This document shows, piece after piece, positions 31,390 to 40,994 of a stretch of 64,000 bases of DNA. A program made the translations under genes and the position numbers. How positions within the stretch are numbered: the first letter of the stretch is position 1; every line of letters starts with the position of its first letter. The stretch is from Mannheimia indoligenes (GTDB taxonomy: Bacteria > Pseudomonadota > Gammaproteobacteria > Enterobacterales > Pasteurellaceae): assembly GCF_036880405.1 (NCBI RefSeq), contig NZ_JBAJJM010000010.1, positions 62,001-126,000 on the forward strand, read 5' to 3'. A model generated the notes under the pieces. The model was given only the letters and a program-made list of their open reading frames with translations. It ran no database searches and was not told the origin of the DNA.

Positions 31390-32695
31390 CCTACAATCGA
31401 GTCCGACAAAAGTTGCCGTTGCCTCAATGGTTGGCACGGCAATTGAATACTTTGATAACTATATCTACACAATGGCTGCAGTACTGGTATTTAACGTGCA
31501 GTTTTTCAATAGTGATGACCCTGTTTCCAATCAATTAATGTCGCTTTCCGTTCTTGCCCTTGCCTTTTTCACTCGCCCGATGGGGTCGATCATTTTCGGG
31601 CATTTCGGCGATAAATATGGACGTAAACAAACCCTTATTGCCTCGCTTTTATTGATGGGCTTATCCACAGTAGCGATTGGTTTACTGCCAAACTATGCCG
31701 CTATTGGTATTTGGGCAACGGTACTGCTCTGCTTATGCCGTATCGGGCAAGGTTTGGGCTTAGGGGGAGAATGGGGCGGAGCTGCATTAGTCGCCACCGA
31801 ACACGCCCCCAAAAACAAGCGGGCATTTTTTGGTATTTTTCCGCAAATGGGAGCTCCTATCGGCTTGCTATTAGCCAATGGGGCATTCTACTTAGTTAAT
31901 CTCATTTATGGCGAACAAGCTTTTCTGGATTGGGCGTGGCGAATTCCGTTTGTTGCCTCTATTGTGATGATTTTTATCGGCTTATATATCCGCATAAAAA
32001 TTAGCGAAAGCCCAATTTTCCTCAAGGCAGAACAACAAGGAAAAAACCGCCACACGCCACTTAAAACACTCTTTAGCAAGCATTTCAAGCCATTTATGAT
32101 CGGCGTATTAATTGCCACCGCAGGCTATGTGCTATTCTACATTTTAGTTGCCTTTACCCCGATTTTCATAAAAAGCCCTGTTGCGGTGTCTAAAGCAGGT
32201 TACGCCACAGGTTTAGGCTTGCCGGCAAATCTCTACACCCAATATTTGCTGATCACATCCGTGATTTTCGGGATCGCCATTTTCTTCTCAGGCTTATATT
32301 CCGACCGCATCGGTCGCCGTTTATTACTACTCATCGCCACAGGGGCAACCGTAATTTACGGCTTAATAATGCCGTTTTTTCTAGAAAATGGCACACCAAC
32401 CTCAATCTTTATTTTCTTAACCATCGGAATGATCTTAATAGGCTTAAGTTTTGGACCAATGGCAGTCATTCTACCCGAACTTTTTCCAACAGAAGTACGA
32501 TACACAGGAGCCTCCCTTGCCTACACCGCAGCAGGTATTTTAGGGGCGAGTGTATTTACCATTATTGCGGTTAAAATTAACGAAAACTTCGGCTTATTTG
32601 GGGTTGGAGGTTATTTATCTGTCGCCTCATTGTTAAGCTTTTGGGCATTGTGGCAGGTTCACGAAACTAAAGATTTGGAATTGGCGGAGATTTAA
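31382..32695 (+). CDS. MFS transporter of the MHS type, probable thiamine-precursor importer
   Basis: The 437-residue protein has 12 transmembrane helices and metabolite:H+ symporter motifs: GTAIEYFDNYIYTMAA, GHFGDKYGRKQTL (loop 2-3), GLGLGGEWGGAALVATEHAP and LPELFPTEVRYTGASLAY. It resembles H. influenzae HI_0418, which is linked to thiM/thiD/thiE and which comparative work proposed as a thiamine-precursor transporter (ThiU). GGAGGTGGA precedes the ATG at 31382. Its place in a TPP-riboswitch operon supports uptake of hydroxyethylthiazole or hydroxymethylpyrimidine; the exact substrate is inferred. Confidence 0.8.
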   Translation: MSSLQSSPTKVAVASMVGTAIEYFDNYIYTMAAVLVFNVQFFNSDDPVSNQLMSLSVLALAFFTRPMGSIIFGHFGDKYGRKQTLIASLLLMGLSTVAIGLLPNYAAIGIWATVLLCLCRIGQGLGLGGEWGGAALVATEHAPKNKRAFFGIFPQMGAPIGLLLANGAFYLVNLIYGEQAFLDWAWRIPFVASIVMIFIGLYIRIKISESPIFLKAEQQGKNRHTPLKTLFSKHFKPFMIGVLIATAGYVLFYILVAFTPIFIKSPVAVSKAGYATGLGLPANLYTQYLLITSVIFGIAIFFSGLYSDRIGRRLLLLIATGATVIYGLIMPFFLENGTPTSIFIFLTIGMILIGLSFGPMAVILPELFPTEVRYTGASLAYTAAGILGASVFTIIAVKINENFGLFGVGGYLSVASLLSFWALWQVHETKDLELAEI

Positions 32696-32705
32696 CTGAA
32701 ACAAA

Positions 32706-32730
32706 TTAGGCGGAACTTGCGTCCGCCTAA
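32706..32730. terminator. Convergent hairpin between transporter and thiD-thiE
   Basis: TTAGGCGGA and TCCGCCTAA form a perfect 9-bp stem with a 7-nt loop. The T-tract is poor on both sides, so termination may be partial. Confidence 0.55.
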
Positions 32731-32741
32731 CTATACTTTAA

Positions 32742-34262
32742 CTATTCGTTCCAGCCACTTGCAAATTTTTCCAGATTTTTAACCGCTTGTTGCCAATCTG
32801 TAGCCTGCGTAATGGCACTCACCACTGCAGCACTGCCTACACCGGTGCTCATCACATTTTCAATTCTGTCTTCATTAATTCCGCCAATTGCTACCGTTGG
32901 AATTTGAAGTGGTGCAACCAGATCGACATATTTCGCTAAATTAATCAGTCCCTGTGGCTGCGATGGCATTTCCTTTGTCTGCGTTGGGAAAACGTGTCCA
33001 AATGCAATATAAGAAGGTTGAATTGCTAAGGCTCGCATAATTTCAAAATAGCCGTGAGTGGAAACGCCTAAACGCAAGCCTGCTTGCTGAATCGCCTGCA
33101 AATCGGCAGTAGCTAAATCTTCCTGCCCCAAATGCACACCGTAGGCTTGGTATTTCACCGCTAACTGCCAGTAATCATTCACAAATAAACGCACATTATG
33201 CTGCTTGGCAAGTGCTACACTTTGGGCAATTTCATTTTCAACCTCTGCAAGCGGTCGATTTTTCACCCGAATTTGCAAAGTTTTCACCCCAGCTGAAATT
33301 AAACGCTCAATCCACTCAAAACTCTCAACCACAGGATAAAGCCCAAGCTGATAATCAGTTGCTGCAAAAGGTTTTTTCAGCAAATTGAGCGGTGCAGAAA
33401 CCAGTGCGGTTTGAGGGAAGAAATCAATATCTTCCGGGTAGCCTGTGTGGCATAACGAACTTAGTGCAGTTTGCCCTCTCCCTTCTTTTTCAGATAAACC
33501 TTTTTGTAAATACGCAGTAGCAACGGTTACGGCATCAGGCAAATCAAAACCTTTGGCTAACATTGAACCCACCGCAGAAGCATAGGTACAACCTGTACCG
33601 TGTGTATTAACACTTTGCAGTCTTAGGTGGGAAAAGGAAAAAATGTCTTGGGAGTTAAGCAGATAATCACTTACCGTTTCGCCCTGCCATTCAAAATGTC
33701 CGCCTTTGGCTAAAACTGCCTTCACACCTTGTGAAATAAGCATTTGAGCAGCAGTTTTCACATCATCAAACCTATTAATTTCAGTCTCGCTCAATAGGGC
33801 TAATTCAGTTCCATTTGGTGTAATCAGATCAACTAACGGATAGAGTTTTTCTTGCACTACGGGTAATAAAATACTGTCTGAGAGAGCCTGTCCGCTACTT
33901 GCTACCGCAACAGGATCGTAAACTACAAAGCAATAGTTTTTACTTTCTAATCGAATTTTTTGGATATATTCACATAAAATCTCAACTTGAGCCTGTGAAC
34001 AAAGTAAGCCAATTTTGATTGCATTTGGATAGCCTTGAATGAGTAACGCTTCAAACTGCCGGCGGAAAGTGTGATCATCAACAGGTGTTACACAAAGCAC
34101 GCCGTGTGGATGTTGGGCAGTAACAGACGTAACCACCGAACAACCAACTAAATTAAAATCGTGAAAGGTATGTAAATCGGTTTGTAGCCCTGCTCCGGCA
34201 CAAGAATCTGAACCGGCAACCGTCCAAATCACTTTAGGTTGATGGGTATTAGAAATAGACAT
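32742..34262 (-). CDS. thiDE: Bifunctional ThiD-ThiE: HMP(-P) kinase and thiamine-phosphate synthase
   Basis: The 506-residue protein is a fusion. Residues about 10-275 are ThiD (VAGSDSCAGAGLQTDLHTFHDFNLVG...VTAQ, GHFEWQGE, NTHGTGCTYASAV). Residues about 300-506 are ThiE (GVKTLQIRVKNR, LFVNDYWQLA, GVHLGQEDL, YIAFGHVFPTQTK, IPTVAIGG). It makes HMP-PP and joins it to thiazole phosphate. Such fusions occur in several lineages. No frameshift or linker defect is seen. It is transcribed towards thiM's operon and has its own TPP riboswitch. Confidence 0.95.
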   Translation of the reverse strand: MSISNTHQPKVIWTVAGSDSCAGAGLQTDLHTFHDFNLVGCSVVTSVTAQHPHGVLCVTPVDDHTFRRQFEALLIQGYPNAIKIGLLCSQAQVEILCEYIQKIRLESKNYCFVVYDPVAVASSGQALSDSILLPVVQEKLYPLVDLITPNGTELALLSETEINRFDDVKTAAQMLISQGVKAVLAKGGHFEWQGETVSDYLLNSQDIFSFSHLRLQSVNTHGTGCTYASAVGSMLAKGFDLPDAVTVATAYLQKGLSEKEGRGQTALSSLCHTGYPEDIDFFPQTALVSAPLNLLKKPFAATDYQLGLYPVVESFEWIERLISAGVKTLQIRVKNRPLAEVENEIAQSVALAKQHNVRLFVNDYWQLAVKYQAYGVHLGQEDLATADLQAIQQAGLRLGVSTHGYFEIMRALAIQPSYIAFGHVFPTQTKEMPSQPQGLINLAKYVDLVAPLQIPTVAIGGINEDRIENVMSTGVGSAAVVSAITQATDWQQAVKNLEKFASGWNE

Positions 34263-34333
34263 CGCAAAATCCTCTTTTTTAAAGTTAGGGTTTGCTTGTC
34301 AGAGATGTGGCAATAGGTAAAATTGAATGTTAA

Positions 34334-34418
34334 AACTTGTTCCCTACGCAGGTACTAACCTACAGGTTCGACGGATCTCGCAGTTGCGATCTCAGCCCTA
34401 TGGCACTCCGACAAGCAT
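34334..34418 (-). promoter_or_regulatory. TPP riboswitch upstream of thiD-thiE
   Basis: On the minus strand: TGCTTGTCGGAGTGCC, GGGCTGAGATCG, CGTCGAACCTG, GGTTAGTACCTGCGTAGGGA, closed by P1 TGCTTGT with ACAAGT. All THI-box elements are present. Confidence 0.95.
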
Positions 34419-34499
34419 TTTTAGTATAGCTTATAAGCGGTTATTTTCCACAAAAAATTGGCAAAATTTTCTGAAAAATGAACTGCTTGTTAGCATTGA

Positions 34500-36359
34500 T
34501 TAATTTACTTTTCCGCAATTTAAACAGTATAGATACATCTGTTTTGGATCATTAAAACGTGAAAGGATTTCTATTTGTTTCTGCGATTGCTTCAGCACAG
34601 GTAAATTAAGCCAGTTAGTCAGGCTCACTTGTAGCTGAGTTTTGAAATCACGGGCAAGCGTGCCAAATAGGCTGTCGTCTTGTTCGGCAAACCATTGTAA
34701 ACCGAATCGCTCAACCTTTGCTTTGCTCTGTGCTTCACGTTTTTGATTAATTAGATCAGATAAGGTAACAAAAGCCACATTAAAATTGCCTAACTCATCA
34801 ACTAAACCGTGTTTTAGTGCATCAGAGCCTAGCCAAACTTGCCCTTGAGCGACCTTATCTACCGCCTCTTTTGACATATTTCTGCCACGAGAAACCAGCT
34901 CTAAGAAACGGTCATAGCCATTTTCAATGCCGATTTGCAGCACTTCACCTTGCTCTTTCGGTAGGCTTTTCAAACCGATTGGCTCAGCAAGTGCAGAAGT
35001 TGCAATACCATCTTCACTCACGCCTAAGTTTTTAGCTGTTTTTTCAAAAGTTACCGCTAAACCAAAAATGCCGATTGAGCCGGTGATGGTATTTGGGCTG
35101 GCGATAATTTTATCGCTGGTTGCCGCAATCCAATAACCGCCTGATGCCGCCATTCCCCCCATTGAAGCAACGACTGGCTTACCTTCTTTTTGGAATGCTT
35201 CCACTTCTTGGCGAATAAGCTCTGATGCCATCGCACTTCCACCCGGACTATTAATACGTAAAATCAAACCTTCTACGTTTTTATCGGCTCTTGCTTCTTG
35301 CAGTAATTTTACAATAGTTTCACTACCCACACCTGATTGGTCGCTCTCGCCTGTTATAATTGCCCCTTCCACATTCACAACGGCAATTTTAGGAGCGTTG
35401 ATATCAGCAAAACGGTCATTTAGCTCAAGTTCATAGTCTGAAAATTCAATGTGGTTATACGCTCCCTCACTGTTTTCACCAAATTTCTCGATCAACTTTG
35501 CTTTGCTTTCTTGGTTAGACACTAGCTGTGTTACCCACTTTTGATTTAAGGCGAACTGAGCATCATCGCCTTTTGCAGCTTTATATTTTTCAATATAGTT
35601 TTCGGCAGATAAATTAATTTCTGTTGGTTCAATTTTACGGTTGTGAGCGATCATTTCCACCGTTTGTTGCCAAGTACCATTGAGCCAACCTCGAGCATTT
35701 TGTTTAGCCTCTTCAGACATATCATCACGCATAAAAGGCTCAACTGCTGATTTGTAAGTACCTACACGGAAAATATGTGGTTCAGCTTCAATTTTATCTA
35801 ACAAGGTTTTGAAATAAGTATTGGAATAGCTTAAGCCTTGAAGCTCCACAGAACCCGCTTTATTTAAATAAATTTCATCGGCGAATGAGGCAAGATAATA
35901 TTGCTTTTGTGAATATTGCTCACCAATAGCAATAACCGGTTTGCCTGATTCTTTGAAGCTATTAATTTCATTACCAATAAAATCTAAAGAGGAAAAATCA
36001 GCATTTTGTAAATTATGCAAATCCAGCACTAATCCTGTAATTTGCGGATCATTTTTCGCTTTGCTAATCGCCTGCACTACATCAAAAGTTGAAATTTTAA
36101 AGGGCTCGGCTCCGCCTAGTTCAGATTGAAGCAAGCGGTAGAAATCAGTAAATTCTTCGCGATTATCCACCAAATAACCATCTAAATTTAAACGTAACGC
36201 CCCTTGTGTAAAAACAGGTTTTTGCGTGTTTTGCGAAGAAGTAATAAACCCAACCACAGGCACTAAGAATAGAATAAATAAGATAAAAAAGAGGTTAATA
36301 ACACACTCTCTAATACAGCGAAACATTTTATAAATCGCTTTTAGCATATTTAACATCAT
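34500..36359 (-). CDS. sppA: Signal peptide peptidase SppA, 67K type
   Basis: The 619-residue protein has an N-terminal membrane anchor (VINLFFILFILFLVPVVGF) and two S49 domains. The first contributes the general-base Lys (FRVGTYKSAVEPF); the second has LRINSPGGSAMASELIRQEV and the nucleophile Ser in GGMAASGGYWIAA. SppA degrades signal peptides in the inner membrane. The start may be one of two nearby ATGs. It is a single gene with no clear terminator before the riboswitch-controlled thiD-thiE. Confidence 0.95.
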   Translation of the reverse strand: MMLNMLKAIYKMFRCIRECVINLFFILFILFLVPVVGFITSSQNTQKPVFTQGALRLNLDGYLVDNREEFTDFYRLLQSELGGAEPFKISTFDVVQAISKAKNDPQITGLVLDLHNLQNADFSSLDFIGNEINSFKESGKPVIAIGEQYSQKQYYLASFADEIYLNKAGSVELQGLSYSNTYFKTLLDKIEAEPHIFRVGTYKSAVEPFMRDDMSEEAKQNARGWLNGTWQQTVEMIAHNRKIEPTEINLSAENYIEKYKAAKGDDAQFALNQKWVTQLVSNQESKAKLIEKFGENSEGAYNHIEFSDYELELNDRFADINAPKIAVVNVEGAIITGESDQSGVGSETIVKLLQEARADKNVEGLILRINSPGGSAMASELIRQEVEAFQKEGKPVVASMGGMAASGGYWIAATSDKIIASPNTITGSIGIFGLAVTFEKTAKNLGVSEDGIATSALAEPIGLKSLPKEQGEVLQIGIENGYDRFLELVSRGRNMSKEAVDKVAQGQVWLGSDALKHGLVDELGNFNVAFVTLSDLINQKREAQSKAKVERFGLQWFAEQDDSLFGTLARDFKTQLQVSLTNWLNLPVLKQSQKQIEILSRFNDPKQMYLYCLNCGKVN

Positions 36360-36460
36360 AAATCCCTAAAAATAAAACAGTCAGCACAGTATAAAGCAAT
36401 CACGGAATGAATAAAATATGCTATTCTTAAACCAAAAGAAATTCATAAAAGGTAATGTTT

Positions 36461-37024
36461 ATGCAAATCTTAGATCTATTACATCATCGCCGTTCTAATA
36501 AAAAATTTGGTGATAAAGCCCCAACTCCCGAACAACTTGAACAAATTTTAAAAGCAGGATTGCGAGTGCCTGATCACGGCAAATTAAAACCTTATCGTTT
36601 TGTGGTGATTGAAAAAAGCGGAATGCCACAACTTTGCGAGCTCTTCAAAGCTGCGGTTGAAGAATTTGATATGGGCGAAGAACGTTTGAAAAAAGCGGAA
36701 AAGTTATCTAATCAAGCCCCTATGATTATTGGTGTAATTGCGAAGTTAGATCATAGTATTGCAAAAGTACCCACTTGGGAGCAGATGATAACTGCCGGTT
36801 GTAGCAGCTATGCCATTCAACTAGCCGCAAATTCACTCGGCTTTGATACAGTTTGGATCACCAATAAATGGGTAAATGGCTCAGCTCTTCGCTCTGCTTT
36901 TGGCTGTCAAGAACAAGATCAAGTGATCGCCTTAATTATGCTCGGTTCGCCTGAGGAAGAAGGCAAAATCGCTCTCGCTCCGGAAAGCGAGAGTTTAGAT
37001 GGTTTTGTAAACTATATAAGATAA
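36461..37024 (+). CDS. ydjA: YdjA-type nitroreductase
   Basis: The 187-residue FMN protein matches YdjA: MQILDLLHHRRSNKKFGDKAPT, GLRVPDHGKLKPYRFVVIE and WITNKWVNGSALRSAFG. This is the minimal nitroreductase fold; physiological substrate unknown. The ATG at 36461 is preferred over 36455 because AAAAGG then has an 8-nt spacer. Only 1 bp separates it from the SDR gene. Confidence 0.85.
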   Translation: MQILDLLHHRRSNKKFGDKAPTPEQLEQILKAGLRVPDHGKLKPYRFVVIEKSGMPQLCELFKAAVEEFDMGEERLKKAEKLSNQAPMIIGVIAKLDHSIAKVPTWEQMITAGCSSYAIQLAANSLGFDTVWITNKWVNGSALRSAFGCQEQDQVIALIMLGSPEEEGKIALAPESESLDGFVNYIR

Positions 37025-37025
37025 A

Positions 37026-37847
37026 ATGAAAACAATTTTAATCACAGGTTGCTCTTCCGGCATTGGATATGCGACTGCACATCATCTCAGAGATGCAGGC
37101 TGGCGAGTGATCGCCAGCTGCCGAAAAGAACAAGATGTCGAGCGGTTAAAATCAGAAGGGTTTGAATGCCTTTTGCTTGATGTAACCCATTCAGAACATA
37201 TCCAAAATGCCTTTCAATATATTCAAACAAGCGGTCAATTAGATGCAATTTTTTGCAATGCCGGCTATGGTCAGCCTGGCTGTGTAGAAGATGTGCCAAA
37301 AGCTGCGTTGCAAGAAATTTTTGAAACCAATGTGTTTGGGACTTGGGAAGTTATTCATCACGCAATGAAAATCTTCCGAGAGCAAAATCACGGTAGAATT
37401 TTAATCAACAGTAGCATTTTAGGTTTTGCCGCAATGCATTATCGTGGGGCTTATAACGCGACTAAATTTGCCTTAGAAGGACTTGCTGATACCTTACGTT
37501 GCGAGCTGCACGGCTCTAATATTTATGTTTCGCTGATTCAACCCGGTCCGATTCAAAGTAACTTCCGCCCAAACTCAGTGGCAAAATTAGAACAATATAT
37601 TGATGTGGAAAACTCCTATCACAAAGCCCTCAACCAGAGCCAATATCAACGTTTAACCACCAAAGGCAATGCCAATCCTTTTACCTTACCGGCAACTGCC
37701 TGTGCTAGAGCCTGTTTAAAAGCACTGAATGCCGAAAAGCCGAAAGCACGTTATCAAGTAACCTTCCCTACCAAATTATTTTGGTGGCTAAGACGGATTT
37801 TACCAACCGTAGCCTTTGATTATATGAATAGGAAGTTTGGTGGATGA
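37026..37847 (+). CDS. Short-chain dehydrogenase/reductase, YbbO-like
   Basis: The 273-residue Rossmann protein shows TGCSSGIG (NADP-binding), FCNAGYGQ, a Ser in NSSILG and the catalytic YNATK. The start ILITGCSSGIGYATAHHLRDAGW and the C-terminal KPKARYQVTFPTKLFWWLRRILP closely parallel E. coli YbbO, an aldehyde reductase/NADP oxidoreductase. It is operonic with the YdjA-type gene. Substrate uncertain. Confidence 0.8.
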   Translation: MKTILITGCSSGIGYATAHHLRDAGWRVIASCRKEQDVERLKSEGFECLLLDVTHSEHIQNAFQYIQTSGQLDAIFCNAGYGQPGCVEDVPKAALQEIFETNVFGTWEVIHHAMKIFREQNHGRILINSSILGFAAMHYRGAYNATKFALEGLADTLRCELHGSNIYVSLIQPGPIQSNFRPNSVAKLEQYIDVENSYHKALNQSQYQRLTTKGNANPFTLPATACARACLKALNAEKPKARYQVTFPTKLFWWLRRILPTVAFDYMNRKFGG

Positions 37848-37855
37848 TTGATAAA

Positions 37856-37888
37856 AAATAAGGATGCAAACGCATCCTTATTTTTTTG
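37856..37888. terminator. Bidirectional terminator between SDR gene and tex
   Basis: AAATAAGGATGC and GCATCCTTATTT form a perfect 12-bp stem with a 4-nt loop. The right side continues with T; the left side is A-rich, serving tex on the minus strand. Confidence 0.95.
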
Positions 37889-37889
37889 A

Positions 37890-40226
37890 TTACTTCTTCC
37901 ACCCTTTCAACGCATCGGCAAAGGCATTGTTACCAAATGCGTTGCGGTTATCACGTTGCAAGCGGTCATTTTTTTGCGGATTTTTGCGAATTTCCGCTGA
38001 ATTTCGACCGCTTGCAGCTTCACTTTTCTCGGTAGGTTTATCGTCTAAACGCATTGAGAGAGCGATACGCTTACGGGCAGCATCCACTTCCAATACTTTG
38101 ACTTTCACCACATCACCGGCTTTAACTACCGTGTGCGGATCTTCGACAAAAGAGTTTGACAGCATTGAAATATGCACTAAGCCGTCTTGATGAACACCGA
38201 TATCCACGAAAGCCCCAAAGTTTGCCACGTTAGTAACCGTGCCTTCTAAGATCATACCCACTTTTAAGTCGGTAATTTCTTCCACTCCATCCATAAACAC
38301 CGCCGTTTTAAACTCGCCTCGTGGGTCTCTTCCCGGTTTTTCCAGCTCTTTGAAAATATCATTCACGGTTGGCAAGCCGAACTGTTCATCCACAAAATCT
38401 TTCGCATTTAGCGAATGGATTTTCGAGCTGTTACCCATTAATTCTGCTAACGTTGATGTGGTTGCCTGTAGGATTTTCTCAACGATTGGATAAGCCTCCG
38501 GGTGAACACTAGAGGCATCTAACGCATTTTTGCCGCCTAAAATTCGCATAAAGCCGGCACACTGTTCAAAGGCTTTAGGTCCTAAACGAGGGACTTTTTT
38601 CAGCTCAGTACGGCTAGCAAAACGCCCGTTTTCATCACGGAATGCCACAATATTTTCCGCCAAGGTTTTGGTCATTCCAGCTACTCTAGCGAGTAAAGGT
38701 ACAGATGCGGTGTTCAAATCCACCCCAACGGCATTTACACAATCTTCCACCACCGCATCCAGTTTGCGGGCTAATTGGGATTGATTCACATCGTGCTGAT
38801 ACTGCCCCACTCCAATCGCTTTCGGCTCGATTTTTACCAATTCCGCCAACGGATCTTGCAAACGGCGGGCAATCGACACCGCACCACGCAGCGAGACATC
38901 TAAATTCGGGAATTCATTAGCAGCAAATTCTGAGGCAGAATAGACCGATGCTCCAGCCTCACTTACAACGACAGTTTGTGGTTTATTTTCTTTAATTTCT
39001 TTGATCACTTCTTTGGCAAAACGCTCAGTTTCACGAGAAGCCGTGCCGTTACCAATCGCAATCAGCTCAACATTATGCTTTTTAATCAAGCTGAAAATCG
39101 CCACTTGAGCCTCTGATTCTCGCCCTGTGTGCGGATAAATGGTCGCAGTATCAAGCAGTTTGCCTGTGTTATCCACCACCGCCACTTTTACGCCGGTACG
39201 CAAGCCGGGGTCTAAGCCCATCGTATTTCTTGCCCCTGCCGGTGCAGCCATCAATAAGGCGGAAAGGTTGCGGGCGAAAACATCAATTGCCTCATCTTCC
39301 GCTTTTTCACGCAAAGTACTCATTAATTCGGTCTCTAAATGCAGAGCCGCTTTGATTTTCCACGTCCACGCAATCACTTGCTCACGCCATTTGTCGGCAG
39401 GTTGATTATTGAAAATCACACCTAAGTGGCTGCGGATAATCTCTTCACAATGGCTGCTTTTTGCCCCTTCTTCCGCTTCCGGATCGGCATTTAGCGAAAG
39501 GGATAAAATGCCCTCGTTACGCCCTCGGAACATTGCTAATGCTCGGTGGGAAGGCACGGTTTTAAACGGCTCACTGTGGGCGAAATAATCACGGAATTTC
39601 TCACCCTCTTCCTCTTTACCCTCAATCACTTTCGATTCAAGGGTAGCGTAAGCGGTCAAATATTGGCGAAGTTTTGCAAGTAATTCCGCATCTTCGGCAA
39701 AGCGTTCCATTAAAATATATCTTGCCCCGTCTAAAGCGGCTTTGGTATCGGCAACGCCTTTTTCAGCGTTGATAAACTGTTCAGCAAGTAATTCTGGCAC
39801 TTGGTTTGGATTGTTCCATAATGTTTCCGCCAAAGGCTCTAAACCAGCCTCAATCGCAATTTGCCCACGGGTACGGCGTTTTGGTTTGTACGGTAAATAG
39901 AGATCTTCTAACTCGGTTTTGCTTTCGCAATTTAAGATTTTCTCTCTTAATTCCTCGGTGAGTTTGCCTTGTTCTTCAATAGATTTCAGAATGGTTTGAC
40001 GGCGGTCGTCCATTTCACGTAAATAGATTAAACGTGTTTCAAAATGGCGAAGTTGAGTGTCGTCCAAGCCACCCGTTACCTCTTTACGATAACGAGCGAT
40101 AAAGGGGATGGTGTTGCCCTCGTCTAATAAAGTCATTGCCGCTAAAATTTGATGTGATCCCACATTTAATTCACCGGCGATAATTTGGCTGATTTGACGA
40201 TTTAACTCACTGTTTAATTGACTCAT
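37890..40226 (-). CDS. tex: Transcription accessory protein Tex
   Basis: The 778-residue protein has the Tex order: N-terminal helical domain (PFIARYRKEVTGGLDDTQL), YqgF/RNase-H-like domain (GLDPGLRTGVKVAVVD), helix-hairpin-helix pair (LLARVAGMTKTLAENIVAFRDENG) and a C-terminal S1 RNA-binding domain (EGTVTNVANFGAFVDIGVHQDGLVHIS). Tex binds nucleic acid and affects transcription and stress survival. It overlaps pilW by 4 bp. Confidence 0.95.
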   Translation of the reverse strand: MSQLNSELNRQISQIIAGELNVGSHQILAAMTLLDEGNTIPFIARYRKEVTGGLDDTQLRHFETRLIYLREMDDRRQTILKSIEEQGKLTEELREKILNCESKTELEDLYLPYKPKRRTRGQIAIEAGLEPLAETLWNNPNQVPELLAEQFINAEKGVADTKAALDGARYILMERFAEDAELLAKLRQYLTAYATLESKVIEGKEEEGEKFRDYFAHSEPFKTVPSHRALAMFRGRNEGILSLSLNADPEAEEGAKSSHCEEIIRSHLGVIFNNQPADKWREQVIAWTWKIKAALHLETELMSTLREKAEDEAIDVFARNLSALLMAAPAGARNTMGLDPGLRTGVKVAVVDNTGKLLDTATIYPHTGRESEAQVAIFSLIKKHNVELIAIGNGTASRETERFAKEVIKEIKENKPQTVVVSEAGASVYSASEFAANEFPNLDVSLRGAVSIARRLQDPLAELVKIEPKAIGVGQYQHDVNQSQLARKLDAVVEDCVNAVGVDLNTASVPLLARVAGMTKTLAENIVAFRDENGRFASRTELKKVPRLGPKAFEQCAGFMRILGGKNALDASSVHPEAYPIVEKILQATTSTLAELMGNSSKIHSLNAKDFVDEQFGLPTVNDIFKELEKPGRDPRGEFKTAVFMDGVEEITDLKVGMILEGTVTNVANFGAFVDIGVHQDGLVHISMLSNSFVEDPHTVVKAGDVVKVKVLEVDAARKRIALSMRLDDKPTEKSEAASGRNSAEIRKNPQKNDRLQRDNRNAFGNNAFADALKGWKK

Positions 40227-40780
40227 TGATTTTCCTTCAATAAATTCGCTCGAGCTTTATCTAATTTTTCGAGCTGGGTTAATGTTTCATTCACTTTCTG
40301 CGGGTTTGGCTCTTTTTTCGCACACAGAATGATATTTTCTAAGCTATCTGCTTGATGATAATAGGGTTTTGGGCTTTTTACCGCTTGTTCAAATTGTTGA
40401 TACGCCTGTTGAAATTGACCCTGTTTACACAAAAAAGTGCCGTAATTATTCAGTACATCAGGGCAATTTTCACTTAAATTGAGCGCTTGTTGGTAGGCTT
40501 TTTCAGCATTTTCCACTTCGCCGGTTTGTTGGTAATAGTAAGCAAGCACTGAATAAGGTAGGTAATCTTTGCTGTCGTGAGCAAGGGCTTTGTCGATGTT
40601 TTGCTTTGCTTTCGGAAAATCGTTTTGCTCCAGATAAGCCAACGCCAGATTAATGCGAGCTTTTACTGCTTCCGAACGGTTAAATTCTGGCTCTACTGAA
40701 GACTGAGGGTTAGAAGAACAAGCCGCTAGTAAAAACAGTGTAATACAAGCGGTCATTTTTAAGAAAAATTTTGCAAACAT
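40223..40780 (-). CDS. pilW: Type IV pilus biogenesis/stability lipoprotein PilW (PilF)
   Basis: The 185-residue product has a lipobox (LLAAC) and a TPR domain: ARINLALAYLEQNDFPKAKQNIDKALAHD, SVLAYYYQQTGEVENAEKAYQQALN, LNNYGTFLCKQGQFQQAYQQFEQA. PilW/PilF is the pilotin that assembles the PilQ secretin. It usually follows rlmN directly; here a toxin-antitoxin pair on the other strand separates the two. Confidence 0.9.
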   Translation of the reverse strand: MFAKFFLKMTACITLFLLAACSSNPQSSVEPEFNRSEAVKARINLALAYLEQNDFPKAKQNIDKALAHDSKDYLPYSVLAYYYQQTGEVENAEKAYQQALNLSENCPDVLNNYGTFLCKQGQFQQAYQQFEQAVKSPKPYYHQADSLENIILCAKKEPNPQKVNETLTQLEKLDKARANLLKENQ

Positions 40781-40994
40781 AGCGTTCTCCTGTCATCAAA
40801 AGGCTAAATTTTACTGTTCAATACCCTATAAGACTAGAGATTTTTGCATAAAGAGGGAAATTTTTCGTGCGATTTTTTCGACGCAGATCGCAAAAATAGA
40901 AATTGGGGATTGCTTAGCTTTTATCTTTTTTGCACGATACTTGACATCAAACAAAACTCACATAAACTAACCACTGATGATTACAAGGTGGAGT

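Noticed and set aside
32742..34262. thiD-thiE fusion as an assembly or frameshift artefact
   Set aside because: The frame is continuous, the linker is plausible, both domains are complete, and such fusions are known.
37864..39405. Several plus-strand frames antisense to tex
   Set aside because: They overlap the conserved Tex domains and show low-complexity Ser/Ala/Thr composition typical of antisense frames.
40855..40940. GCGATTTTT/ATCGCAAAAAT repeats as antitoxin operators
   Set aside because: The half-sites do not form a consistent inverted or direct repeat when aligned, so no operator call is made.
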